Source: Lachnospiraceae bacterium
GTDB lineage: Bacteria > Bacillota > Clostridia > Lachnospirales > Lachnospiraceae
Direction: 5' to 3'
Length of the DNA: 54,170 nt
Assembly: GCA_009911195.1 (NCBI GenBank)
Contig: QXWV01000013.1
Location: forward strand, 1 to 54,170
Shown one piece after another: positions 45,456 through 53,717 of this stretch (positions within the stretch are counted from its first letter, which is position 1; each line of letters starts with the position of its first letter). The notes beneath the pieces were generated by a model that was given only the letters and a program-made list of their open reading frames with translations, did no database searches and had not been told where the DNA came from. The position numbers and the translations under genes are program-made.

Positions 45456-46277
45456 CTATTTTCCATACACCCTTCTCTTCATGCTTTGATACACATGGGC
45501 TGTGGCAGGATTCCCCGCCAGCCATGTGCGCAGCCTGGACAACGTAAAAAACAATATCATCCGGTATTTCCATATTTGCCCCGCGGACATATATTTCCCC
45601 GTAATCTCTTTATGCTCCGCCGCCGAAACCCTACGGTTCTCCTTTGTCTCCGAAAAACCGCCCCCTTCATAGTCCGCTATGACCAACGGCATATAAACCG
45701 TTTTTGCGCCTCCCTTAAAAAAGCACCAGAGAAAATGCTCATAATCCGCCCGCACCTTATACTTTACCTCAAACCCCTTCTCCTCCATCAGCCTTGCCTG
45801 GTAAAAGCACGCCTGATGGCAAGGCACATTCCTATAACAGCCAAAGGCATCCATAGAAGGGTTAGAAGCCACCCGTTCCCCCGTCAAATGCTCTCTGATA
45901 TCCCCATAAAAAATGTATCGTTTCCCTTCGCCCTTTTCCCCTGCTCCGATTTCCGCCTTCTCCATCCGTTCCTGTACCCGTTTTAGCACATCTTTATCAT
46001 AAAAATAGTCCCCGCAGTTTAGAAAATAGACATACTCTCCCCGGACATGGCACAGCGCCTGGTTCATCCCGTCATAAATGCCCGTATCCTTCTCCCGGAA
46101 AACCCTTATCCGCCCATCCCTATCCTCCGGAAGCCCATTTAGGCAGCCGTCCGTCGATATCCCGTCCTTTACAATAACCTCATAGTTCCCATAGGACTGA
46201 GCCAAAATACTTTCTATTGTCCTTTTCAATCTATCCCCTGCATTCAGGCAGACCACTATAATGCTGAATTTTATCAT
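45456..46277 (-). CDS. Glycosyltransferase family 2, WcaA/WcaE-like
   Basis: About 273 residues. It opens MIKFSIIVVCLNAGDRLKRT, has KDGISTDGC at about 42-50, KDTGIYDGMNQAL at about 68-80 and YFLNCGDYFYD at about 91-101. These motifs group it with the WcaE/WfgS type of GT2 enzymes from colanic acid and capsule loci. The DTGIYDxMN stretch is particularly typical. ATG has GGGG six bases upstream and an in-frame ATG 12 bases earlier. It follows the EpsG-type gene and precedes the GT4 pair. Confidence 0.9.
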   Translation of the reverse strand: MIKFSIIVVCLNAGDRLKRTIESILAQSYGNYEVIVKDGISTDGCLNGLPEDRDGRIRVFREKDTGIYDGMNQALCHVRGEYVYFLNCGDYFYDKDVLKRVQERMEKAEIGAGEKGEGKRYIFYGDIREHLTGERVASNPSMDAFGCYRNVPCHQACFYQARLMEEKGFEVKYKVRADYEHFLWCFFKGGAKTVYMPLVIADYEGGGFSETKENRRVSAAEHKEITGKYMSAGQIWKYRMILFFTLSRLRTWLAGNPATAHVYQSMKRRVYGK

Positions 46278-46340
46278 CTCTAACCCCATTTCCATGGCAC
46301 AATGGCTTTTCCTGGCATCCCCGCCGCAAACGGCAAAGCA

Positions 46341-47468
46341 TCAATTCACATCCGACAGAATCGGCACCATATCATGAAACATAAACGTCTGATAAGGCAG
46401 CACCCGTATCCCGTCATTTTCTGCCCGCAGCAGATAAAGGGCAAAATACGCTGCCGCTGCCAGTCCAATCATTATGCCCCAAAACCGCTTCTGCCGCTTA
46501 TCCTCTATTTTCACAAGTACCGCCGGAATGAACAAAATCTGCGTCACATTCAGATAATATCCAATCCGCGTAATAATCGGCAAAAAGGAACAACAGGAAT
46601 ACAACACCAATGCCCCTAAATTGCAGAAAAAATAAAACTTGTTTCTCCTGCTGCCCTCCACCGCCTGCTTATAATACAACAGGGCAAAGACAAGCACTCC
46701 CAGACATCTTAGAATATTAAACCAACTGATTCCCCCTTCCAGATATTCCGTATCTTCATAGGAAGGGTATAGAAACACCACCACTTTCAAATAAAAATCC
46801 TGAAGGAAGAAAAAAGTGGTACAAAACAGTGCCATGAGCGCCATCTGCCATTTCTTCCATGCCAACGTTGCAAGGAGATACAGCGGAATCACCACCAACA
46901 TTGATTTATGGAATGTGGAGCCAAGCAAAACCAGCAGGATGAATTTCCCCCATTCCTTCTTCAGCACATATTTTATGGAATACAGGGCCATGGCCAGCGC
47001 TAAATAATACCTCACAGTATTAAAGGTGGAAAAATAAAACCCAAACGTCATAAAAAGGAAAAAACTCCACCCAAAACTGTCGCTTTGCTCATACATGGAT
47101 TTCAAAAAAAGCCAAATGGTAAAAAAAGCGAATACGGCAAAGACGAGCAGAAAATTCTCCCCACCCGCCAGTTCATACAATACCGTAACCAGCACGTTAA
47201 AGCCCGCCTCCGTAGGAACATAATCATAGGCATCACAGGCAATCAAATGCATGAATTCCACATACTTCGCATAATCGTTCCCCACATTCAGACGGCAGGC
47301 AGATACCCCGAAAAGTATGATAAAAATAGAAAACAGGCACAGCCCGTTACAAGCCTGCTGCCTGCTTATCCCCATCTTCCCGTCCTTTTTTTCCGCCTGC
47401 AATGGTATTGTCCCCACAAGCATTGCCAATGCTACAGTCCCCACCGCTATCATCAAATAAAAAAGCAT
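46341..47468 (-). CDS. EpsG-family membrane protein, candidate polysaccharide polymerase
   Basis: A protein of about 375 residues with ten or more hydrophobic segments. ACRLNVGNDYAKYVEFMHLI near residues 57-76 matches the R-x-x-G-x-D-Y-x-x-Y signature of EpsG, and FNTVRYYLALAMALYSIKYV near 145-165 and STFHKSMLVVIPLY near 183-196 also fit. EpsG proteins are Wzy-like polymerases of Gram-positive exopolysaccharides. This gives the locus a second polymerase candidate besides the one at 8976-11720. The start chosen has GGGGA four bases before ATG; a TTG at 47495 is in frame. Confidence 0.88.
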   Translation of the reverse strand: MLFYLMIAVGTVALAMLVGTIPLQAEKKDGKMGISRQQACNGLCLFSIFIILFGVSACRLNVGNDYAKYVEFMHLIACDAYDYVPTEAGFNVLVTVLYELAGGENFLLVFAVFAFFTIWLFLKSMYEQSDSFGWSFFLFMTFGFYFSTFNTVRYYLALAMALYSIKYVLKKEWGKFILLVLLGSTFHKSMLVVIPLYLLATLAWKKWQMALMALFCTTFFFLQDFYLKVVVFLYPSYEDTEYLEGGISWFNILRCLGVLVFALLYYKQAVEGSRRNKFYFFCNLGALVLYSCCSFLPIITRIGYYLNVTQILFIPAVLVKIEDKRQKRFWGIMIGLAAAAYFALYLLRAENDGIRVLPYQTFMFHDMVPILSDVN

Positions 47469-47585
47469 ATATTCCCCATACCTCTTTTCCGCCAATTGTC
47501 CGCCTTCACCGTTGCCTTTCCCTCCTGCCTCCCATCACAATCCAGCGTACCAAACCCGTATAGTTTTCTTTTGGCCCGTAATCCC

Positions 47586-48368
47586 TCATTTTCCCTTGCC
47601 TTCTTCAATACCTTCTTTCATCAGCGCATACGCCTTTTTCCATCCCATCTCCCGGCACATCTCTTCCCTGTGCGCCAGCAGAAACCGAAGCGAAAATGGT
47701 ACTGCCATTTTTCCATAGAGGAAATGGTACAGCACCCCTCTATCCCTGAAAAATTTATCGTTATAACCGTGAAACCATGTGGATTCCCGCTCTTTTTCTT
47801 CCCCTATCATCTCTGTAGAGGCGAAAATTTTCAATCCTTTTTTCAGGCAATCCCGCAAAAACAGACTGTCTTCCCCATTGCTATATTTTGCGCCGCCCCC
47901 AAAAAGCAAAGAAAAGCCCACATTTGCCCGATGCAGGGATTCCGTCCGGGCAGCAATGCTGTAAGCCGGATATCTTCCATAATTATACCAATGTATCCGC
48001 TTCTCCACTTCATTCCAATAAGTCCTCCTCGAAGAAGCCACCTTAACATTAAAAAGTATCATGTCCGCTTCTTTATTTTTATTAAAAGCTGCTTCTATCT
48101 TTTCTTCGTATCCATCCTCATAGACAATATCTTCATCCGCAAAAACCGAAATTTCGGCCTGCGCGCGCATCAGTGCGCTGTTGCGGGAAAGCCCTACCCC
48201 CCGCTCCTTAAAGCTGTAACAACAAATGGTATGGGAGCAATGTTCATATTCTACGTAGCCATATCCGCCGCACTGGTTTATAATCACCGCATCCGTCCTT
48301 AGATTCATCCGCTCAGCCAGTGTCAGCACATCCTGGTTGACCGCAGATACCAACATTTGTATCTTCAT
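47586..48368 (-). CDS. GT-A fold glycosyltransferase (GT2-like)
   Basis: About 260 residues with a divergent GT-A core: MKIQMLVSAVNQD at the start, GVGLSRNSALMRA (the usual GT2 SRN motif), and FADEDIVYEDGY at about 88-99 in place of the DxD donor site. No membrane helices are evident. It resembles family-A glycosyltransferases with a DED motif found in Firmicute capsule loci. The gene lies between the Wzz-like and EpsG-type genes. The start is chosen for GGAAG five bases upstream. Substrate unknown. Confidence 0.8.
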   Translation of the reverse strand: MKIQMLVSAVNQDVLTLAERMNLRTDAVIINQCGGYGYVEYEHCSHTICCYSFKERGVGLSRNSALMRAQAEISVFADEDIVYEDGYEEKIEAAFNKNKEADMILFNVKVASSRRTYWNEVEKRIHWYNYGRYPAYSIAARTESLHRANVGFSLLFGGGAKYSNGEDSLFLRDCLKKGLKIFASTEMIGEEKERESTWFHGYNDKFFRDRGVLYHFLYGKMAVPFSLRFLLAHREEMCREMGWKKAYALMKEGIEEGKGK

Positions 48369-48430
48369 GCCAGCTTCCACCCTTTCCATTTGCTAACGTA
48401 AGTGTACCACAAAAAATTAGTTTTGCATAG

Positions 48431-49609
48431 TTAACAACCCTGCCGCAAGCAACGGGGCATCAAGCTTCCTGCATAATACATCCGCAGAAATTTCTCATCC
48501 CCATCCACAATAACCGCACCGGCTACCTTGCAGTCCTGATTCTTTAAATTACCAAGCAGCCTTTCTATCCTTTTTCCATTCTTTCCACCAAAACGCACTG
48601 CCACAATCACCCCATCGGCATCCCTTAATTTCCGATACACATCCGCATCTTCTTCCGGCATTCCAAAGGCAATGCAGGCCGGCTCTTCCACAGCCGCCGA
48701 AACTTCCGTTGGTGGACTGGCCTTTTCCATCAGCCACGCTATCCGCCCTGCCGCCACATCCGTATCCTCCGCACTGTCGGCACTGACCATAGCCACTGTT
48801 TTCATGCCTCTGCATAAATAGCGATAGTTAACGAGAAGCTCATTCTCAAAGCTTTTTCCTCTTCCATGGTTTTCCCCATGGCTTTTTCCATGTTGGCTAC
48901 TCTTTGCCCCCGCATCCCTCCGGTGCATCCCTGTCAAAATTCCCATCCCGGGAATCCCATAGCGTCTTTTCACATCTTCCGCTACATACACCGAATCATC
49001 CATCACATAATAAAAAGCCGCGGCCGCAACCGCTATAAAAAGGGCTATCACTCCTCCTGTCACCATCGCCCGCACTGTACGGTCATCCCATACTATCTGT
49101 TTTGGCTCTATAGTGCTATAAATTTCAATACTTTCAAACAGTTCATCCGTCTCCCCGAGGTGTACCAGGGAAGCCTGTGTGGCCTTCATAATCTGTGCTG
49201 CCAGTTCCGGCTCATCCGCAGTAATTGTAATCGTAAGCAGCCGGATATCGGATAAAATTTCCGCCTTTGTAGCCCCAATTACCGTCTCCCGCCCTATCTC
49301 CGGCGGAAGGTTTTCCATTGTAGTATCCAAAATCGGGTCCGTTGCCATCAAATCATTCCATGTATACCCATTATAGGAAAGCTCATTAAAATCCTCAGGC
49401 TCGCAATTAAAATTCAAATATACCTTGGATACCGATTCATACTCCCGATTCGCCGCAGGCAATACACAAACTACCAGGTAAACCCCTCCGCCCAGCACTG
49501 CCCCTGCCAGCCCTGCAGCTACAAACAGCCATAGCTTTTTCCCCCACAGCAGGAAAATCCTCTTCCAGTCCATCCCTTCCTGCCAATACCTCTGATTTTC
49601 TATTCTCAA
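48431..49609 (-). CDS. Wzz/YveK-type chain-length co-polymerase with degenerate BY-kinase-like domain
   Basis: The 392-residue protein has a Wzz-like architecture: helix one at about 24-47, an extracellular domain, and helix two at about 180-203. A cytosolic tail of about 185 residues follows. Residues ~270-385 (KTVAMVSADSAEDTDVAAGRI, DADGVIVAVRFGGKNGKRIERLL, KVAGAVIVDG) align in order with the Rossmann core of CpsD/Wzc BY-kinases, but the Walker A Lys-Ser/Thr is missing and no tyrosine cluster is seen. It may be a regulatory relic of a fused kinase. No CpsD or CpsB gene is present. The start is uncertain between TTG 49609 and ATG 49573. Confidence 0.82.
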   Translation of the reverse strand: MRIENQRYWQEGMDWKRIFLLWGKKLWLFVAAGLAGAVLGGGVYLVVCVLPAANREYESVSKVYLNFNCEPEDFNELSYNGYTWNDLMATDPILDTTMENLPPEIGRETVIGATKAEILSDIRLLTITITADEPELAAQIMKATQASLVHLGETDELFESIEIYSTIEPKQIVWDDRTVRAMVTGGVIALFIAVAAAAFYYVMDDSVYVAEDVKRRYGIPGMGILTGMHRRDAGAKSSQHGKSHGENHGRGKSFENELLVNYRYLCRGMKTVAMVSADSAEDTDVAAGRIAWLMEKASPPTEVSAAVEEPACIAFGMPEEDADVYRKLRDADGVIVAVRFGGKNGKRIERLLGNLKNQDCKVAGAVIVDGDEKFLRMYYAGSLMPRCLRQGC

Positions 49610-49642
49610 CCTATTCCGCCCTCTCTTCCATCCATATCAATC

Positions 49643-51058
49643 TCAATCGCCCTTCCCTGCCTGCTCCGCAGATTCCATTTCTTCCCCCTTCTTCATCGCC
49701 GTCACCTGGCTGTCCTCTATCCCTTCCGTGCTCTCCGGCTTAAAAAGGATTTTCAGAGTCAGAAGCATCAGCTTAATATCCAGCCAAACCGTGTAATTTT
49801 CAATATATGTCAAATCCAGTTTCAGCTTATCATAAGGTGTTGTATTATATTTCCCATACACCTGGGCATAACCTGCCAGCCCGGCTTTCACTTTCATACG
49901 GAACACAAATTCCGGCATTTCCTCCACATACTGGGCGATGATTTCCGGCCGCTCCGGGCGGGGGCCTATAAAAGACATCTCCCCCTTTAAAATATTAAAA
50001 AGCTGCGGCAGTTCATCAATTCTCATAGCCCGGATAAATTTACCGATAGGAGTTATCCGGGAATCGTTTTTCGCCGCCAGCCTCGCCACGCCGTCTTTCT
50101 CCGCATCCACACGCATACTCCTGAATTTCATAATATAAAATTGCTTCTGCCCTCTGGTACAGCGAATCTGCTTATATAATACCGGCCCTCCATCGTACAG
50201 CTTAATGGCCACCGCCGTCACCAGCATAAACGGAGAAGCAATCACGATTAGCATAAGCGCACAGACAATATCTATCAGCCGTTTTACAGCCCGCTGCTCA
50301 ATACGGAGGGAATACTCCCTGGTAAGCAATATGGGCGTATCGAACAAATGCAGCTTCGTAGCGCCCTGAATCAATACATCAGGGATTTTGGGCATCATAT
50401 ATACCCGTATTGATTTCCCATAACAGAATTTCAGCAGTTTATTCCTATCCACGGTAGAAATATCCCACAGGACAACCGCATCATATTTTCCCTGAATTTC
50501 CTTTTCGATAGCCTCCAGCCCTTCATCCACATTCATGCACCGGGTCACTTTATACTTATCTTTTCTCGTAGCAAATTTACTTAAAATATCGTCTATCGAA
50601 CGTTCCCCATATATAAGCAGCAATTCCCTCGGCGGAAAAAATTTCCGGTAAAAAATATCACAGAAATAAGTCCATATCCCGGAAACCACCAGTTGGACCG
50701 CCATCACGCCCAAAATCGGCGCTACCGGGGCAATCCAGTTCCTCATCAGCGAAATCTGGACATACGAAATCATATTTACCGCAAGCAAAGAAAAAATATG
50801 CGAAAAGTATACTTCTAATGGCTTTAAATATCCTATCTTCAATCCCCCATAGGTATTTTGAAAAAAGAAAAGAAGTACAAAATATACCGCTATCATCAGG
50901 AAATGGCCCCATTTATAAAAATTGACCTGTCCCAGTATGGCCAGATAGGGGTAGTACATTTCCATCCAGGCATATACATACACTGCCGCCTGCATACAAA
51001 GCCCAAGCAGGGCCAGCAGCAGTACTATCATTCTCTTTTTTGCTTCCTTCTGTTTCAC
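49643..51058 (-). CDS. Large polyprenyl-phosphate sugar phosphotransferase (WbaP/WcaJ/CpsE type)
   Basis: About 471 residues: four to five N-terminal helices, a CoA-binding-like Rossmann domain (LLIYGERSIDDILSKF), one more membrane segment at about 265-285, and the catalytic Bac_transf domain with MKFRSMRVDAEKDG, RIDELPQLFNILKGEMSFIGPRPERPE and GLAGYAQVYGKYNTTPYDK. It would start chain synthesis by placing a hexose or HexNAc 1-phosphate on undecaprenyl phosphate. It is the second initiating enzyme of the window. The start is taken as GTG 12 bases after AAGGAG. An ATG at 51139 gives an N-terminal extension rich in Arg and Gly that overlaps the upstream gene by 41 bases. Confidence 0.9.
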   Translation of the reverse strand: MKQKEAKKRMIVLLLALLGLCMQAAVYVYAWMEMYYPYLAILGQVNFYKWGHFLMIAVYFVLLFFFQNTYGGLKIGYLKPLEVYFSHIFSLLAVNMISYVQISLMRNWIAPVAPILGVMAVQLVVSGIWTYFCDIFYRKFFPPRELLLIYGERSIDDILSKFATRKDKYKVTRCMNVDEGLEAIEKEIQGKYDAVVLWDISTVDRNKLLKFCYGKSIRVYMMPKIPDVLIQGATKLHLFDTPILLTREYSLRIEQRAVKRLIDIVCALMLIVIASPFMLVTAVAIKLYDGGPVLYKQIRCTRGQKQFYIMKFRSMRVDAEKDGVARLAAKNDSRITPIGKFIRAMRIDELPQLFNILKGEMSFIGPRPERPEIIAQYVEEMPEFVFRMKVKAGLAGYAQVYGKYNTTPYDKLKLDLTYIENYTVWLDIKLMLLTLKILFKPESTEGIEDSQVTAMKKGEEMESAEQAGKGD

Positions 51059-51098
51059 TTTATCTTCATGCTCCTTCCAATCATACCGCCATTGCCGC

Positions 51099-51851
51099 TT
51101 AAAGCCGCCGCAGCGTCGCCCGTAGCGCCCACCATGCAAAATTCCACATACTGTAGGGCAGGGACAGCTTTTCTACATTCCTGTATAGATTCCATATCCT
51201 TTTAATAGCCACCAGCTTATTGGCCGACAGGGAACCTTCCGGCCTTCTGTAAATGGTGAGTACCTCGTCCAATCCATATGCTATATATCCACTGCGAAGC
51301 ACCTTCCACCAGGTAGCGGTATCTTCGCTTGCCACCACTGGCATTTTTATTATATCCTTCTTTATTTCCTCCAAATCAAACATAACGGTAGATGTAAAGA
51401 TAACCGTCCGCGACAACGCCTTTTTATATATTAATTCCTCTGGTGCGGCAACCCTTTTCCCCGTTTCATTCCCCTCTTCATCACCAAACTCATAGCTGGT
51501 AAAGGAAAAAGCCGCCTTTTTCCTTTCCATAAATGCCAACTGATTTTCCAGCTTCCTGGGCTTCCAAAAATCATCGGCATCCAGAAAAGCAATATATCTG
51601 CCCGCCGCCAAGTCAATGCCCATATTGCGGGCCCATGCCGCCCCCTGGTTCTTCTCTTTGGCAACCATCCGTATTCTGGGGTCTTTCCTGCACCACTCCT
51701 GGATTTTTTCCCTACTGTCATCCTTCGAGCAGTCATCCACAAGCAACAATTCCCAGTTCCCATAACTTTGGTTACGCACAGTCTCCACCGTCTCATCTAT
51801 ATACTTTCCGGCATTGAACACCGGCACCACTATGCTGACAAGCCTGTCCAT
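51099..51851 (-). CDS. Glycosyltransferase family 2
   Basis: About 250 residues. RLVSIVVPVFNAGKYIDET, VDDCSKDDSR, NQGAAWARNMGID and the donor motif FLDADDFWKP identify a soluble GT2 enzyme. It is like the many small GT2 proteins that extend a lipid-linked repeat unit at the cytosolic membrane face. Two in-frame ATG codons 12 bases apart (51863 and 51851) follow AAAGGA; family similarity begins just after the second. It follows the GtrB-like gene after ~150 nt and overlaps the longest reading of the initiating transferase. Confidence 0.9.
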   Translation of the reverse strand: MDRLVSIVVPVFNAGKYIDETVETVRNQSYGNWELLLVDDCSKDDSREKIQEWCRKDPRIRMVAKEKNQGAAWARNMGIDLAAGRYIAFLDADDFWKPRKLENQLAFMERKKAAFSFTSYEFGDEEGNETGKRVAAPEELIYKKALSRTVIFTSTVMFDLEEIKKDIIKMPVVASEDTATWWKVLRSGYIAYGLDEVLTIYRRPEGSLSANKLVAIKRIWNLYRNVEKLSLPYSMWNFAWWALRATLRRL

Positions 51852-51997
51852 CCTTATAACCATGTTCCTTTCCAAGTCCGAAAATCTTCATATTACAGAC
51901 TTTCCCAACACAAACTTACGCAGCCCAAATCCTTGCACCCCTCCATACGTGCCACCATGGACGCCATAGGCGACTGGCGGAAAGACGCCCTTGCTTA

Positions 51998-52927
51998 TTA
52001 CAGCTCTTCCTTCACAAGATAAATCGGCCTTTTTTTCACTTCCATATAAGTTTTGGACAAATACTGCCCTACTATACCCAGGCAAAATAGCTGCACACCG
52101 CTGCAAAGCAAGATAATACATACCAAAGATGGCCATCCTGAAGTTGGGTCACCAAATATCAGCTTCCTCACGATTGTGAATACAATCATCAAGAATGCAA
52201 AAACACAGAACAATACCCCCATAAAGGATGCGATTGCCAACGGTATCGTGGAAAAAGCCGTAATCCCATCAAGGGAATACAAAAACAGCTTCCAGAAAGA
52301 CCACTTTGTCTCTCCTTTTTTCCTCTCAACATTTTCATACTCCAGCCATTTCGTCTCATATCCTACCCAGCCGAAAATCCCTTTCGTAAAACGGTTATAC
52401 TCCGCCATGGCCAAAATCGCATCTACAACCTGCCGTTTCATCAGACGGTAATCCCTGGCTCCATCCACAATTTCCGTTTTAGAAATTTTATTCATTATCT
52501 TATAAAACATCCTGGCAAACAGGGAGCGGATAGGAGGCTCCCCCTTTCTGGAAACCCGCCTTGTCGCCACAGAGTCAAAGCCTTCATCTATATATCGGAA
52601 CATTTCCGGCAGAAGGGCGGGCGGGTCCTGCAAATCACAGTCCATTAATACCGCATATTCCCCCTGTGCCTTCCTTAGCCCGGCATAAATTGCCGCTTCT
52701 TTCCCAAAGTTCCTGGAAAAAGAAACTAAATGTACCCGGGCATCCTTAGAAGCCAGCTCCTTAACTTTTTCTACTGTCTTATCTTTTGAACCATCATCAA
52801 TATATATCACTTCTACATCCAGTTCCCTGCTTTGGAAAAAAGGGGCATTTTTCATCAATTCATCATAAAAATCGCAGATATTTTCCTCTTCGTTATAGCT
52901 TGGAACTATCACACTGAGCAATTCCAT
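51998..52927 (-). CDS. GtrB/DPM1-type polyprenyl-phosphate glycosyltransferase
   Basis: The 310-residue protein has MELLSVIVPSYNEEENI, YIDDGSKDKT, FSRNFGKEAAIYAGL and MDCDLQDPPALLPEMF, which is the GtrB/YkcC donor region, and two C-terminal membrane helices (about 225-250 and 262-285). It makes a polyprenyl-phosphate sugar used later outside the membrane. A GtrA-like protein and several GT-C-like proteins in the window are possible partners. AAAGGA lies six bases upstream of the ATG. It is the first gene of the assembly operon, behind the terminator at 53004-53053. Confidence 0.92.
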   Translation of the reverse strand: MELLSVIVPSYNEEENICDFYDELMKNAPFFQSRELDVEVIYIDDGSKDKTVEKVKELASKDARVHLVSFSRNFGKEAAIYAGLRKAQGEYAVLMDCDLQDPPALLPEMFRYIDEGFDSVATRRVSRKGEPPIRSLFARMFYKIMNKISKTEIVDGARDYRLMKRQVVDAILAMAEYNRFTKGIFGWVGYETKWLEYENVERKKGETKWSFWKLFLYSLDGITAFSTIPLAIASFMGVLFCVFAFLMIVFTIVRKLIFGDPTSGWPSLVCIILLCSGVQLFCLGIVGQYLSKTYMEVKKRPIYLVKEEL

Positions 52928-53003
52928 GTCATATCCTTTCTGTAACATTTGGGGCAAAATCATATTTAGAATTCATTCGGGTTTTATTTTATCATAAATT
53001 GGA

Positions 53004-53053
53004 AAAAAATAATAGAGTGTAACCCTTTAAATACTAAATAGGATTTACACTCT
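53004..53053 (-). terminator. Intrinsic terminator after the Spo0A-like gene
   Basis: On the minus strand AGAGTGTAA (53045-53053) and TTACACTCT (53014-53022) form a perfect nine-base stem with a 22-base loop, followed by ATTATTTTTTT. It would end transcription of the regulator before the assembly operon. No strong promoter was recognised between it and 52927. Confidence 0.75.
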
Positions 53054-53141
53054 GTTACATTTTAATGCTATTTGGCTTTTAACTGTTATTGTATTTTCAG
53101 CATCGTACTTGGAATCCAAGGGAGTTTTAGGGCTTGTTACA

Positions 53142-53546
53142 TCAGCCGGAAAGTACGGGCAAACAATTCCTCTCCAGCCTGATTTTGTCTGCTATCTGGG
53201 CGATATATTCGCTGTTGGTCGGCCTTCCCTTGCCAGTCAGCAGCGAATATCCGAAAAGGTCTTCAAAGGTATCCGTATTCCCTCTCAGCCATGATACTTC
53301 AATGGCATTGCGGATTGCCCTCTCTACTTTTTGCTCTGTTGTCTTAAATAGTTTAGCGATTTCAGGATACAACAGTTTGGTAACGCTTCCCACCACTTCC
53401 ATATCTTCCTCTGCCATAAGAATTGCCACCCTCAGATAATGATATCCTTTTAAATGGGCTGGCACTCCCATATCCAGCATAAATTCCGTCACATATTTCA
53501 TCAACTCCGTATCTTCCACCGTATTTAGTTCTACACTTTTCTTCAT
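53142..53546 (-). CDS. Stand-alone Spo0A C-terminal-domain DNA-binding regulator
   Basis: The 134-residue protein is almost wholly a Spo0A_C domain: DMGVPAHLKGYHYLRVAI, VTKLLYPEIAKLFKTT, KVERAIRNAIEVSWLRG and KGRPTNSEYIAQIADKIRLE follow the six-helix DNA-binding domain of Spo0A, including the recognition-helix region. The receiver domain that normally controls Spo0A by phosphorylation is absent. GGAGGGG four bases before ATG fixes the start. It lies at the head of the locus and is followed by a terminator, so it probably regulates the locus in trans. DNA targets were not identified; no perfect TGTCGAA box was seen nearby. Confidence 0.9.
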   Translation of the reverse strand: MKKSVELNTVEDTELMKYVTEFMLDMGVPAHLKGYHYLRVAILMAEEDMEVVGSVTKLLYPEIAKLFKTTEQKVERAIRNAIEVSWLRGNTDTFEDLFGYSLLTGKGRPTNSEYIAQIADKIRLERNCLPVLSG

Positions 53547-53559
53547 AATTCCCCTCCGT

Positions 53560-53717
53560 ATAAAAGGAATTGCCCCAGCGGCCAACTCCAAAGAATGCTT
53601 CGCATTCTTTCCTAGCGACTTACAATGCTATGGCGTAATTTCCTATAAGGTAAAAAGAGTTGACCCAGCGGCCAACTCCTGTGTTTCACAGCACTATGGC
53701 ATAATTATAATTTCCTG
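53560..53717 (-). repeat. Tandem ~90-nt structured repeat in the leader of the regulator
   Basis: Two units start exactly 90 bases apart: the shared block CCCAGCGGCCAACTCC is at 53574-53589 and 53664-53679. Each unit, read on the minus strand, has a hairpin (CTGTG/CACAG at 53679-53691; AAAGAATGC/GCATTCTTT at 53590-53610) and then a terminator-like stem (GAGTTG/CAACTC at 53657-53678 then TTTTT; GGAGTTG/CAATTCC at 53566-53589 then TTTT). The second U-tract ends five bases before the Shine-Dalgarno site of the regulator, so attenuation is possible. Confidence 0.65.

Noticed and set aside
47085-48302. Plus-strand open frame of 405 codons opposite the EpsG-type and GT-A genes
   Set aside because: Its product is rich in His, Phe, Pro and Ser without any domain, it spans two genes on the other strand that show clear family motifs, and no ribosome binding site is seen. 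It is an antisense shadow.
49643-51139. ATG at 51139 as start of the large initiating transferase
   Set aside because: It adds Arg/Gly-rich residues overlapping the end of the upstream GT2 gene by 41 bases; not excluded but less likely than the GTG at 51058.
53560-53717. The duplicated leader as a T-box or known riboswitch
   Set aside because: No T-box sequence, S-turn or known aptamer core was recognised; the unit reads better as hairpin plus terminator-like stem.
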